A DNA stretch of 64,000 bases from a virus. The stretch spans positions 16,265-80,264 of the IMG/VR virus record IMGVR_UViG_3300047409_000726, one strand, 5' to 3'. Positions 1 to 8,029 of this stretch are shown piece after piece (the first letter of the stretch is position 1; each line of letters begins with the position of its first letter). The notes under the pieces were generated by a model, which made no database searches, had not been told where the DNA came from, and saw nothing but the letters and a program-made list of their open reading frames with translations. The position numbers and the translations under genes were made by a program.

Positions 1-2
1 GC

Positions 3-131
3 GCGCTCCACGTAGAACCGGACGTCATCGTTCCGGATCGCGCCGGGCAGTTAGTCGTTTTTCCGCAGAGCCTCTGGCACTGGGTTCCTAGCGTCGACGT
101 CGAGCGTGTGACGATCGCTGCGAACCTCTAA
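3..131 (+). CDS. 2OG-Fe(II) oxygenase-like protein, C-terminal end (partial)
   Basis: Open frame entering from the left edge and stopping at TAA 129-131; 42 codons are visible. The end reads AGQLVVFPQSLWHWVPS, then ERVTIAANL. This matches the C-terminal part of putative 2-oxoglutarate/Fe(II) oxygenases found in many phages: a G-x-L-v-x-FP strand, the distal iron-ligand His in LWHWV, and the Arg that binds 2OG, followed by iaxN. It converges with thyX. The N-terminal HxD motif lies outside the window, so the substrate (nucleobase, protein or small molecule) cannot be inferred. Confidence 0.6.
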   Translation, partial: ALHVEPDVIVPDRAGQLVVFPQSLWHWVPSVDVERVTIAANL

Positions 132-140
132 CCCCTCTCA

Positions 141-1037
141 TCAGATCGCCTCTTGTACTTCGGGGCCCATACTCTTGAAGTGAAGCGCCCACGTGCGCGG
201 GAACGCCTTCGAAATAGCGTCACCGACGCACCAGGCATACTGTCGGATCTCGAACTGCGCGTGCGGATCCATGCGAAGCGTGAGAAACGCGAGCCAGTTA
301 CGAAGGTTTCCGGTCGCGCGCATTCGCGAGTAGCGAGCAACGGGCGTGTCGATGCGCGCTATCTCCTTCGCGACGCCGTAGGAAAGCATCTGTTCGTAGG
401 TCGCGTAGACACGCTGTTGTTCCTCGCGAATCATCTCTTGGATACTCTCAGCGGCAACGCGCTCATAATCGTTCGCTCGTAGTCCGGGGATTTCGAGCGC
501 GCCCTTGCCACTCGCTTGCCGGTTCCCGCTCTTCTTCGCCGAGTCTACGATGCGCCGAACGCTCGGCACGTAGTGCAGGTTCGGCATCTGCACATACCGA
601 GCGCTCATCTCGCTGTACGACTGCGTCCGGTGCCGGTGCCACTCGCGGTACACCATGATCGGCGCTTGGCACTCGATCGTGAGCCCGGCGAACTCGAACG
701 GGGTCGAGTGCTTGTGCTCGTAGAGGTACGCGAGGAGCTTCGCGTCGCCGGGGATCGATCCTTTGCCGCCACAGTCGTGACAACTGTGGCGCTCGTCACT
801 CACTGAATCTTTGAGCTCCCCTTCTCCTGTTCCGTTGCAACTCGGGCACGGGCCCGGCTCCCAACCTAGGAATCCCTTGTCCGTCGACATGCGCGCCGTC
901 TCGATGATCTCCTCGTCGGAGCCCCAAGTGCGCTTCACCTTGAGATAGCCACGGTCGAGCACGTCGTAGCTGAGGTTGTCGCGCAATCGCCACTCTCGTT
1001 CACCTTCGTATGGAGCGTTTTCTACGTGAAGTTTCAT
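141..1037 (-). CDS. thyX: Flavin-dependent thymidylate synthase
   Basis: Makes dTMP from dUMP with methylene-tetrahydrofolate, FAD and NADPH. The ThyX signature is RHRTQSYSEMSARY at residues 135-148, preceded by HKHSTPFEF. At 298 aa it is longer than most ThyX proteins because an insert at about residues 60-97 carries two DnaJ-type knuckles, CPSCNGTG (64-71) and CHDCGGKG (86-93), a likely zinc ribbon. Start fixed by AGGAGAAGAAT directly upstream of ATG 1037. Last gene of a minus-strand nucleotide-metabolism and replication operon, downstream of the dNMP kinase after a 110-bp gap that contains a small CTCGGC/GCCGAG hairpin. Confidence 0.96.
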   Translation of the reverse strand: MKLHVENAPYEGEREWRLRDNLSYDVLDRGYLKVKRTWGSDEEIIETARMSTDKGFLGWEPGPCPSCNGTGEGELKDSVSDERHSCHDCGGKGSIPGDAKLLAYLYEHKHSTPFEFAGLTIECQAPIMVYREWHRHRTQSYSEMSARYVQMPNLHYVPSVRRIVDSAKKSGNRQASGKGALEIPGLRANDYERVAAESIQEMIREEQQRVYATYEQMLSYGVAKEIARIDTPVARYSRMRATGNLRNWLAFLTLRMDPHAQFEIRQYAWCVGDAISKAFPRTWALHFKSMGPEVQEAI

Positions 1038-1147
1038 ATTCTTCTCCTATCGCTCGGCGTCCAGCCGAGAAAGTACAGACTACGTTGAGCTCCGGCGAAG
1101 TCGCCGCTGATCTTTGACCATCTCGTTCCGTCGCGTGATCGTGATTC

Positions 1148-1879
1148 TCATCTGAACAACCACTGTTCGATCTCATACGTAACGGCCAACTCCAGACCGG
1201 TGAGCGTGCCACCGTTCACGATCACACCATCGAACTCAGAATCCGGAATCGAAGTTTGCTCGGTCTCGCTTCGGTGCTGTCCGGCGCTTCCAGAGAGCCC
1301 GGCGTTCGGTCGCGTGATGCGAATGAGCTTGCCGCCGGCAGTTTTGATCGCGTCGACCTCGTTCTCGAAACGAACATCCGGGATCACGACGCTCGCTTTC
1401 CAGTTCTCATCTCCAGGGCGCCAGTCGTGCGACAACCCGCTCACGTTCGTGTAACTGTAGCCACCTTCGACGTCGAGCTTCTTCGCGACACCGATCGCGT
1501 AGTCGACCCACGTGCTCGAGTAGCAGACTCGGCCCCACTCACTTCCGAGCTGTTGGAGTGCAAACCTCGGCGTGAGGTAGCAAGGATTCTGCTTCCCGCG
1601 TGCTATCGCTTCTGGGAGTGTGTACCCGCTCGTTTTCAATCCGCAACAAGCGCAACTGCCGTCACGATACGGCCCATGCTCTCGCGGGAGCCGCTCATCG
1701 GGCGCGTTCCGCGCCGAGCTTCGACCCCACATCTGGTCGAACGAGAAGCCGTAGACGTCACGGCAGATGCGCTTCATCGGATCAGCGAAGCTCACCTTCA
1801 CGAAACCGTGCTTTCGAACGAGGAAGTCCGCGCACGTGTCCTTGCCGCTGTTCGACAATCCGGAAATACCTATGATCAT
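1148..1879 (-). CDS. Deoxynucleoside monophosphate kinase
   Basis: P-loop kinase of the phage dNMP kinase family (T4 gp1-like), phosphorylating dNMPs for phage DNA synthesis. P-loop GLSNSGKDT at residues 6-14, followed by VSFADPMKRICRDVYGF, typical of the family, and VVIPDVRFENEVDAIK, the family's DVRF.nE segment near the C-terminus. 243 aa. A cysteine pair (CACC) near residue 77 suggests a small metal-binding loop. Supplies dNDPs alongside ThyX and the MazG-like enzyme of the same operon. It follows a very short ORF (1889-1987) after a 9-bp gap. Confidence 0.93.
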   Translation of the reverse strand: MIIGISGLSNSGKDTCADFLVRKHGFVKVSFADPMKRICRDVYGFSFDQMWGRSSARNAPDERLPREHGPYRDGSCACCGLKTSGYTLPEAIARGKQNPCYLTPRFALQQLGSEWGRVCYSSTWVDYAIGVAKKLDVEGGYSYTNVSGLSHDWRPGDENWKASVVIPDVRFENEVDAIKTAGGKLIRITRPNAGLSGSAGQHRSETEQTSIPDSEFDGVIVNGGTLTGLELAVTYEIEQWLFR

Positions 1880-1888
1880 GTGTTTGCC

Positions 1889-1987
1889 CTATCCTTCGGC
1901 CAACGACCTAACGCCGGAATTCTCGCTCCAGTTATCCCAACGGAGTTGCACCGCTTCGACGACCACAGGTTTCTTTCGGAACTTCAT
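1889..1987 (-). CDS. Short phage protein with MKFRKKPVVVEAVQ start (32 aa, probably truncated)
   Basis: A 32-codon ORF whose ATG overlaps the stop of the upstream MazG-like gene (ATGA, 1984-1987). The N-terminus MKFRKKPVVVEAVQLRW is the hallmark start of a widespread phage protein family of unknown role whose members are normally about 80-120 aa. Here the frame stops after VRSLAEG, and the dNMP kinase ATG comes 9 bp further on. Most likely a deletion remnant that still has a coupled start. It could instead be a genuine mini-protein. Confidence 0.6.
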   Translation of the reverse strand: MKFRKKPVVVEAVQLRWDNWSENSGVRSLAEG

Positions 1988-2346
1988 CGCGGCCTCCCCG
2001 AGTTCGCGAACTTCTCTTGCGCCTCGATGGCGAGATCGAGACACTCGAGCACGTCGAGGCCGAGATCGTCGATCCAGCGGATGGTCGAGAAGACGATGTT
2101 GCCGAGCTCTTTCTTGAGCTCGCGCTGGTACTCGTCTAGGGTCGGAGCACTACTTCGCGCGAGCCGCGCCAAGTCGCCGACACCGATCATGAGGCGTATG
2201 ACGACGCCGGCCAGTTGGAGCTTGTGCAATTCGCCGTTGCCCCAAATCTGCCGCGCCTGCACTTTGAGCGCCAAGAGCCCAGCGCGTACGTCCGCACGCA
2301 CCTGCGGATGTTTTCGAATGTCGATTTCCATTCCGTCGTAGTTCAT
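1984..2346 (-). CDS. MazG-like nucleotide pyrophosphohydrolase family protein
   Basis: 120 aa, mostly helical. The C-terminal half, ELKKELGNIVFSTIRWIDDLG then LECLDLAIEAQEKF, has the all-alpha NTP pyrophosphohydrolase pattern (EE..E plus a helix ending in ExxD). The last acidic metal ligand appears as Asn (ELGN instead of ELGD), so activity is uncertain. Its ATG overlaps the stop of the preceding gene by four bases, and its stop overlaps the next start. Family role: removal of non-canonical or excess dNTPs. A second, more canonical MazG lies at 22472-22882. Confidence 0.6.
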   Translation of the reverse strand: MNYDGMEIDIRKHPQVRADVRAGLLALKVQARQIWGNGELHKLQLAGVVIRLMIGVGDLARLARSSAPTLDEYQRELKKELGNIVFSTIRWIDDLGLDVLECLDLAIEAQEKFANSGRPR

Positions 2347-2966
2347 CTCGATGCTCTCCTTCGTGCTTTCTGCTCGGCTTTGAGTTGCACTCGCATACGC
2401 TCGTCCGTCCTTTTCAAGCTGGCGATCGTTTCGACGTGTTTCTCGATGATCTCGCGCTGCGCGCGGTTCGTCGCCTCGAGCGAGCGATACGCCTTGAGCA
2501 CGACGAGCACGAGCGTGGGTTCTACGACGCCTTCACGCTTCTCGATTTCGGCGAGCATCGCGTCGACCGGGCGGATGACGGGCTCGGGGCGCTTTCGCTC
2601 ATGCCACACGCCGAGCTCCGGGTGCATCTTGCCGCCGGTCAGTGTGCGCCAAACCCAATCGAACGCGATGGCGCTCGGCGCGTCCTTGGCGATGCGGCTC
2701 TTCTTGCCGTGCGAGTAGCGCAAGCCGTCGTCGCCGTCGTTGTCCGAACCCGTCAACACCGCCACAAAGTGCGAAGGGCCTAAGCTGACATCGCCAGGGT
2801 GGCACTGACGAACCTGGACGCGGTAGGTGAACCTCGTCCCCGTCCGACGGCTCTGGAACGTCACGTGGGCGCTTCCAGCGAGCAGGAACCGGACGGTCAC
2901 GGCGGGGTCGACGAGCTCGGCGCGAGGACCTGGTTGATCGTCGAGAATCGTCATTTGCTGGAGCAT
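2343..2966 (-). CDS. Phage protein with small beta domain and C-terminal coiled coil
   Basis: 207 aa, function unknown. Residues about 25-80 (TVRFLLAGSAHVTFQSRRTG, then RFTYRVQV and FVAVLTGSDNDGDDG) resemble a small beta domain seen in many phage hypothetical and primase-associated proteins. Residues about 135-200 form a charged helix rich in Glu, Lys and Arg, likely coiled coil. Met5 (2954) is an alternative start. First gene downstream of the AT-rich inverted-repeat region and coupled to the MazG-like gene. Confidence 0.7.
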   Translation of the reverse strand: MLQQMTILDDQPGPRAELVDPAVTVRFLLAGSAHVTFQSRRTGTRFTYRVQVRQCHPGDVSLGPSHFVAVLTGSDNDGDDGLRYSHGKKSRIAKDAPSAIAFDWVWRTLTGGKMHPELGVWHERKRPEPVIRPVDAMLAEIEKREGVVEPTLVLVVLKAYRSLEATNRAQREIIEKHVETIASLKRTDERMRVQLKAEQKARRRASR

Positions 2967-3260
2967 ATTTCTGAGACGGGCGGCACCGCCTTCTATTCAC
3001 CTACCGTACACTTTTTTTGGAGAGGTTCGGGGGTCAATCACCCCGTTCTGGTTTTTCGCCATTTTTCGTGACGAAAATACCTGGAATCATTTTCGGCATT
3101 TATTTCGTTAAATCTTGACTGGAATGATTGTGGTGATGATTTAATTTAAGTGACTGTGTGACTCTAGGTGACTCAGTTTTGGTTATCGTTCCGAAAAAAT
3201 AAAAACGGACCCCTGATTTGGAAAAATCCCGAAGCGCCTCTTGGGGAGAGTCACCTAGAG
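2967..3260. other. AT-rich intergenic region, possible replication origin or control region
   Basis: About 290 bp without a supportable gene, clearly more AT-rich than its surroundings (runs such as CATTTATTTCGTTAAATC and AAAAAATAAAAA). It lies between two minus-strand genes of the replication operon and contains a long inverted repeat made of GTGACT hexamers. AT-richness, iteron-like repeats and the adjacent primase-helicase fit an origin. A regulatory region for the 2966 gene is the alternative. No clear promoter could be assigned. Confidence 0.4.
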
Positions 3261-3264
3261 TCAC
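3158..3264. repeat. 17-bp perfect inverted repeat built from GTGACT hexamers
   Basis: Left arm 3158-3174 (GTGACTCTAGGTGACTC) and right arm 3248-3264 (GAGTCACCTAGAGTCAC) are exact reverse complements, separated by 73 bp. A third GTGACT precedes the left arm at 3150 and a third AGTCAC follows at 3267, so each side has three copies. The right arm runs into the stop codon of the nuclease gene. The long spacer argues against a simple terminator; a dimeric protein-binding site or origin iterons fit better. Confidence 0.75.
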
Positions 3265-3839
3265 TGAGTCACCTGCGGGCTTTTCCACTGCATGTGGTTG
3301 CTGGCGTTGGCCCAGCGCCGATCAAAGTAGTCTTTGACGAAGCCGAGGTGACCGCCTTTGCCGTTGCTAACGCACCCGGTGACGGAACATCGACAACCTT
3401 TTCCGTGTGTGCTGTCGTGGAAGAACGATGCCTTTTTACACTCGATGCAGTTGAAAAATTGGACGGAGCTCCATTCGTTCGTTGTTGGTGAGTAACCAAA
3501 ACCGAAGATGTGGTCGTCAGGGAAGAAAAAAGTTTCGGAATCGTCGTCGAACTGATCGCTGTAGTGGAGGGTTGCTCCGGCGATCACGATCTCTCCTTCC
3601 CAACCGGAGTGAAGGATTTTGTTTTTGTGTGGTTTCAGTTCTTCGAACGTTGTCGACGATTTGATCTCAACTAACACCGGAGTTTTTAGCTTCAGGATGA
3701 AGTCTGGGATGTAGCCGTTCAGATCGATCGGCTCGTAGTCCCATGCCCACGTTAGGGCGTCGAACATCGCCGCCCATCGTGCTTCGATGCGACTCCTGAA
3801 TTGAACGCCTTCGTATTTTGTAGGAATGCCTTTGTTCAT
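3261..3839 (-). CDS. PD-(D/E)XK phage endonuclease with C-terminal zinc-binding segment
   Basis: 192 aa from ATG 3839, chosen because it overlaps the primase stop (ATGA) and precedes the conserved start; an upstream frame to 3866 is open. The N-terminal half has the nuclease core YEGVQFRSRIEARWAAMFD, then YIPDFIL and PVLVEIKSS (E..E, PD, ExK). This is a family often annotated as phage Holliday junction resolvase-like or restriction-type nuclease. The C-terminal Cys/His cluster (CIECKKASFFHDSTHGKGC.C...C) could bind zinc. Likely a structure-specific nuclease working with the primase. Confidence 0.75.
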   Translation of the reverse strand: MNKGIPTKYEGVQFRSRIEARWAAMFDALTWAWDYEPIDLNGYIPDFILKLKTPVLVEIKSSTTFEELKPHKNKILHSGWEGEIVIAGATLHYSDQFDDDSETFFFPDDHIFGFGYSPTTNEWSSVQFFNCIECKKASFFHDSTHGKGCRCSVTGCVSNGKGGHLGFVKDYFDRRWANASNHMQWKSPQVTQ

Positions 3840-6223
3840 GGTGTTTTTATTCGTGCGACGAACCACGGAGTGCCTCCGCCTTGTTTCGGTCGGTGGTCGA
3901 ACATGCGGCCTCCGACGTTTTGTTTTTTGTGTTTTTTAAGTTTCGCGCCGACTTCTCTCGCTGTGAGTTTTTCGGGTGCGCATTCACAGAGTTCGGCGAG
4001 GGCTGTCTTGAGTTCTAGGTGTGCGAACGCCGTTGCACCTATTTCGTTCAGAAGATCCGAAACAAGTGTGGGCTTGCCGAGTTTCTCCCACGCAACAAGA
4101 ACTTTTTCGAGAACACTAACTTCAGAGTCTCCAGATTCCACGAGCTCAGCACGACCGACGTAGGGATCGGGCATGTCTGACCACACGAGCGCGCCGCGGA
4201 TGATACGGCTCCAGTTTTCGAAGCTTCCCCACGATGAAAGTTTTTGGTCGGGACATCCGGCGGCGAAGTAGGCGCGCAAGATGGTGAGCACGGCGACGAC
4301 GAGCGTCGGACGAACTTTGTTTACATGAGGTAAGAGTGGGTAGTACTTGAAGCCGCCCCGATCTTCGGGATGTTCCATAAAGGACTCGAGCCGGACGTGA
4401 AGGGCGCGTCGGATGAGCTCGGTCGACAAGGTGAGGTTCTTCGCCGTGATGAGCCAGAGCGCTCGCATTGGCATCGGGATCATCTCAGAGACCCCGAGCT
4501 TGCGTTCAGAAATAGTGCCGCTCGTGATCGTTGACGCAAGCACGGCAGAGTTGAGAGAGCCTTCTAGGTTATCAAGCAGTACGACAGAGTCACCGGAGAT
4601 TGCGAGCGCGAGGATTCGTTTTCTCATTTCTGTTTCGTCGGCTAGCGCTATTTTTGGGAGTCCTCTGCCTGAGCAGACTGTACCGATGATGTCAGCGAGC
4701 ATTCCTGCGCCGGCTCCGTTCACGTTCTTGTCGAGAAGTCCGAACGGAATTGGGCCATCGATTGCAGGACGAGCGAACGGCGTGAGAAGGAGAGCTAACC
4801 ACGCGGAAACGTGTTCGTCTGTTTGCCAAGGAAACTCGTCGATGACGTCCAGGAGTGTAAGAATTGAGCTTCGTGCGTCGTCAATGGTTGGTTCGGTAGG
4901 AACGGGTGGGTAGTCCGCGTTCGGTTCGTAGAAAATGCCCGTCATCCGATCGTAGCCGGGTGTGTCGAGTATCGTGCCGTCTGGACGAAACACCGGGGAC
5001 TCTGCAACGGTTTCGAGATAACGAACCCCGGGCCATTCTCCGCGTTTGTGAAGTTCGTTGACAGGATCGTCCGGGACGCTGCATTGAACGAGTTTCGGGA
5101 TGCCGTCGCTTCCGGTCTTCCAACGTTGGAACAGGCAGACATGCGAAGCAAGTGCGCGGGTTCGTTCTTTTGGTATTGCAGAGATTCGTGGCGATTCGGG
5201 TTCGCGCACGATGTCGTCTTCTTTGGTTTTAACGTCGTCGCGGAGGATCTGTACGAGCTTCCATCCGCGTTTGAAAACGTTCGGTAGTTTTGCGATTGGC
5301 GAGAGCATTTGATCGGCGATTTCGAGTTCGTCGAAGCCGATGGTGATGGCTATTTTTTCTGTGTCGGTAGGAAGAGAAGGTTGAACGGGTGCGAGCCATT
5401 TCCTTATCTTTTTTACGAGCTTTTCTCCACCAACGCCGCCTCCGAGTGGCCGGTCTTTAATCAGGTCTTTTACTTTCCCCCATCTCGTGACGTTTTCGCC
5501 CGCGTCCATTTTTTCTTTCGTGCCGGTGACGCTCGCGCTGCGCGCTTTTGGGTTGTCCGAGCCTCCGGCCCAGGCGACGAGGTAGACGAAGAGCTCGGCA
5601 TGCTCCGGTGTCCAACCTTCTTGAAGAAGGCCACCGCCAAGTGCGAGACAAAAATCGTGACGACCTTTTGCTGGAAAATATCTTGCGAGAAGACACGCCG
5701 CTGCGAGTTTTTTGACGGCTTCTTCAAGCTTCTTGGCGTCGACGACCGGAATTTTCGTTACGTCGCAACCGTCTTCGAAGTCGATGAACTCGCCCGAGAC
5801 GTGGTGGCTTCCTGGAAACACCGTCTGTACGCCGCCCGTGCGCAGCTCGACGATCGTGCCGCCGTTGGGATCTTCGAACTTTTGGTGTTTCGGAACGTTC
5901 GAGAAGTAGAGCCAATGTGATGCGCGCTTCGATGCACGGCCGAACCTGCCCGACGTCGCAGGTAAGAAGTACGGTGCAAGTGCGAGCGCTTCGGGGCAAT
6001 CGATGTCGATGTCGACTAGACCCTTGGACGCTTCGCCGAGAATGATGCCTATGTTTTGCGGGATGCCGTTGAAGTACTGCGGCGCGGTCTCGTGAGTGAT
6101 CCGCAGGTTTGTCCAGTCCGGGAGTGTCGGCCCTTTCTCACGGTATGGGATGGGCACCGGCTGCCATCCCAGATTTATGTATTCGATCGCTAGATCGAAA
6201 ACCGTGAAGGGTGATGACGACAC
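3836..6223 (-). CDS. Bifunctional primase-polymerase/helicase-like replication protein
   Basis: 795 aa. The N-terminal prim-pol domain (residues about 8-190) shows LGWQPVPI, KGP, the catalytic acidic run DIDID (71-75), SHWLY (102-106) and ELRTGG...PGSHH (126-141). The C-terminal domain (about 440-720) looks like a SF3/D5-type phage helicase with a Walker B-like SVVLLDN. The expected Walker A GxGK(T/S) is replaced by NGAGAGMLAD near residue 505, so the lysine is missing. First gene of the minus operon, divergent from 6412. Likely synthesises primers and may load at the nearby AT-rich region. Confidence 0.87.
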   Translation of the reverse strand: MSSSPFTVFDLAIEYINLGWQPVPIPYREKGPTLPDWTNLRITHETAPQYFNGIPQNIGIILGEASKGLVDIDIDCPEALALAPYFLPATSGRFGRASKRASHWLYFSNVPKHQKFEDPNGGTIVELRTGGVQTVFPGSHHVSGEFIDFEDGCDVTKIPVVDAKKLEEAVKKLAAACLLARYFPAKGRHDFCLALGGGLLQEGWTPEHAELFVYLVAWAGGSDNPKARSASVTGTKEKMDAGENVTRWGKVKDLIKDRPLGGGVGGEKLVKKIRKWLAPVQPSLPTDTEKIAITIGFDELEIADQMLSPIAKLPNVFKRGWKLVQILRDDVKTKEDDIVREPESPRISAIPKERTRALASHVCLFQRWKTGSDGIPKLVQCSVPDDPVNELHKRGEWPGVRYLETVAESPVFRPDGTILDTPGYDRMTGIFYEPNADYPPVPTEPTIDDARSSILTLLDVIDEFPWQTDEHVSAWLALLLTPFARPAIDGPIPFGLLDKNVNGAGAGMLADIIGTVCSGRGLPKIALADETEMRKRILALAISGDSVVLLDNLEGSLNSAVLASTITSGTISERKLGVSEMIPMPMRALWLITAKNLTLSTELIRRALHVRLESFMEHPEDRGGFKYYPLLPHVNKVRPTLVVAVLTILRAYFAAGCPDQKLSSWGSFENWSRIIRGALVWSDMPDPYVGRAELVESGDSEVSVLEKVLVAWEKLGKPTLVSDLLNEIGATAFAHLELKTALAELCECAPEKLTAREVGAKLKKHKKQNVGGRMFDHRPKQGGGTPWFVARIKTP

Positions 6224-6374
6224 GCGAGGGCAGTCCTCCTACGGGGGCAAGTTCCCCCCGGCCGTCATTTACCGCGCGAGGTACCAGCGACAGGTTCACG
6301 ACGGACGAGGGATTCATGGAGGTACACGAGAAAAGAAACCGAGTCCAGATATTCTCAGGCTCTAGAGAAAAAAC

Positions 6375-6403
6375 TTGACGACCTGGTCGGGGTAACGGAT
6401 AAC
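6375..6403 (+). promoter_or_regulatory. Sigma70-like promoter for the plus replication operon
   Basis: TTGACG (6375-6380), a 17-bp spacer, then GATAAC (6398-6403). The predicted transcript start is about 7 bp further on, almost at ATG 6412, so the nuclease mRNA would be nearly leaderless. It lies in the divergent gap between the primase (minus) and the nuclease (plus). Confidence 0.55.
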
Positions 6404-6411
6404 GCAGAGGA

Positions 6412-7863
6412 ATGGGTGCGCTCTTCGTTTCGGCGTCGGAGATTGAAGTTTGGGATTTGTGTCCGAGGAAATGGGCGTTTGGTTACATCGAAGGCCGGCG
6501 CTTGCCTCCGAACGAGTCCGCGGCTTTGGGCACTCGAGTTCACGCGATTCTCGAGAAGTGGCTCAAGGAAGGTGCGGCTCCCGACCTGCTAACGAACGAA
6601 GGTGAGATCGCTGCTTCTGGTTTGCATTTTCTTCCACCGCCTCGGACGCCGACGCTCGTCACCGAGGAGAAATTTTCGTTCACGAGCCAGCGTGCTTGGT
6701 ATACGGGTTTTAAGGATTTTCGATACCGCGACGCTAATGGTTTGCTCCACGTGGGGGATCACAAGACAACCAAGGCGTTCACTTGGGCCAAGACATTGGA
6801 CGAGATTCTTTGCCACCCGCAGGCGCTTGTTTACGCAGTCGACGAGTTTTTCCGAAACCCGAACGACGATCGCCTTGCCCTCGATTGGATCTATTACAAA
6901 ACGACGGGTTCGCGGAAAGCAGAGCTTCGTTCTCAGATCGTGACCAAAGATGTGGTTGCCGAGATGTTTTTCGAGCACGTGGATCCGGTTGCGGGGCACA
7001 TCACGCAAATGCACGATGCGCCGCCCGGCACGTCCGCGCTCGAGTTCCCTCCCGACTTCCGAGCGTGCGATGCGTTCGGAGGCTGCGCATTTTTGAGTAT
7101 TTGTAACCCGACCCCAACACAGAGAGTTCAAGCAACCATGACCCAGGCAGGAATGTCCCTCACCGACAAGCTCAAGGCGATGAAGGCGGGCCGAGCGCCG
7201 AGCCCAATCCACCCTCCGGAGGCGTACCAGGCGCCCGCAGGGCCCGCGGCGGCGCCGCAGATGCCCCAAGTGCCGGCGATGCCACCTCAGATGCAGTTCG
7301 CCCTTCCGACGCCTCAGGGCGCGCCTGTGGCGCCGCAGGCGCAGCAACAGTTCTATCCTCCTGTCGAGGGCCAGGCAGCGCCCTTAGCGCTTCAGCCCGT
7401 GTCAGGGCCAGGGATGGCTCCTCAGGTACCTTTCCAACCTGTTGCCGCGCCCCAGCCCCCGCCCGCACCGGCGGCGACGCCCGAGCCCCCGGCGACGCCG
7501 GCCGCTCCCAAGAAGCGCGGACGCCCGAAAGGGTCGACGGCCGAGGCCGCACAGAATGAGGGCGGCTTTACCCTCTACGTCGGCTGCGCGCCGATCGGCA
7601 GTCACGTGACGAACGCTCTCGAGTACGTGAACGCCGCGCACGATCAACTGAGAGCGGCTCGTGGTGTCACCCACTACCGGGAAATGGAGTACGGCAAAGG
7701 TCCGAGCGAGCTCTGCGCGGCGCTCGAGGCGCTCCTCGCGCTCTGTGAAGGGACCCCGAACGCGCCCGCGGGCGACGTCGTGCTCGGCGGCGCGCAGATC
7801 GAGGAAGACACGGCGTCGGTTTGGTTCTCAAAGGCGGCGAAGATCGTGAGGGCGTTTCGGTGA
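6412..7863 (+). CDS. Cas4/RecB-like PD-(D/E)XK exonuclease with Fe-S cysteines and low-complexity extension
   Basis: 483 aa. Residues 5-235 form a RecB/Cas4-type nuclease: SEIEVWDLCPRKW (C17), His44, active site GDHKTT (D116, K118), and a C-terminal cluster C219, C225, C231 that with C17 makes the four-cysteine iron-sulphur signature. Residues about 255-370 are Pro/Gln/Ala-rich and disordered and end in an AT-hook-like KKRGRPKGS. Residues about 380-483 form a separate small domain. Probable 5'-3' end-resecting exonuclease for recombination. It overlaps the next small gene by GTGA. Confidence 0.86.
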   Translation: MGALFVSASEIEVWDLCPRKWAFGYIEGRRLPPNESAALGTRVHAILEKWLKEGAAPDLLTNEGEIAASGLHFLPPPRTPTLVTEEKFSFTSQRAWYTGFKDFRYRDANGLLHVGDHKTTKAFTWAKTLDEILCHPQALVYAVDEFFRNPNDDRLALDWIYYKTTGSRKAELRSQIVTKDVVAEMFFEHVDPVAGHITQMHDAPPGTSALEFPPDFRACDAFGGCAFLSICNPTPTQRVQATMTQAGMSLTDKLKAMKAGRAPSPIHPPEAYQAPAGPAAAPQMPQVPAMPPQMQFALPTPQGAPVAPQAQQQFYPPVEGQAAPLALQPVSGPGMAPQVPFQPVAAPQPPPAPAATPEPPATPAAPKKRGRPKGSTAEAAQNEGGFTLYVGCAPIGSHVTNALEYVNAAHDQLRAARGVTHYREMEYGKGPSELCAALEALLALCEGTPNAPAGDVVLGGAQIEEDTASVWFSKAAKIVRAFR

Positions 7864-8027
7864 TAGTCGGTCCCGCACCGCCATCGCAAGCGGAGATTCG
7901 TTTCGAACGCGATACAACTCTCGTAGATTTTCAGTTTTTCGTGCAAGCAATCACAAGAGGCGATTTCAAATTTGCGCTCGAGTGTTTTGTCGCTCGTTTG
8001 GAATACCCACCACGCGATTTAAATTGA
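7860..8027 (+). CDS. Small protein of unknown function (55 aa)
   Basis: GTG start overlaps the nuclease stop (GTGA 7860-7863) and the stop lies two bases before the helicase ATG, the same coupled spacing as in the rest of the operon. Composition is normal for a small alpha/beta protein (DFQFFVQAITRGDFKFAL). No recognised domain. Confidence 0.6.
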   Translation: MIVGPAPPSQAEIRFERDTTLVDFQFFVQAITRGDFKFALECFVARLEYPPRDLN

Positions 8028-8029
8028 AA

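Noticed and set aside
1256-2341. 361-aa plus-strand ORF opposite kinase and MazG-like genes
   Set aside because: Antisense shadow; no domain and the minus-strand genes carry clear motifs.
3019-3045. Possible tRNA T-arm (GGTTCGGGGGTCAATCACCCC)
   Set aside because: No acceptor stem, D-arm or anticodon arm can be folded around it.
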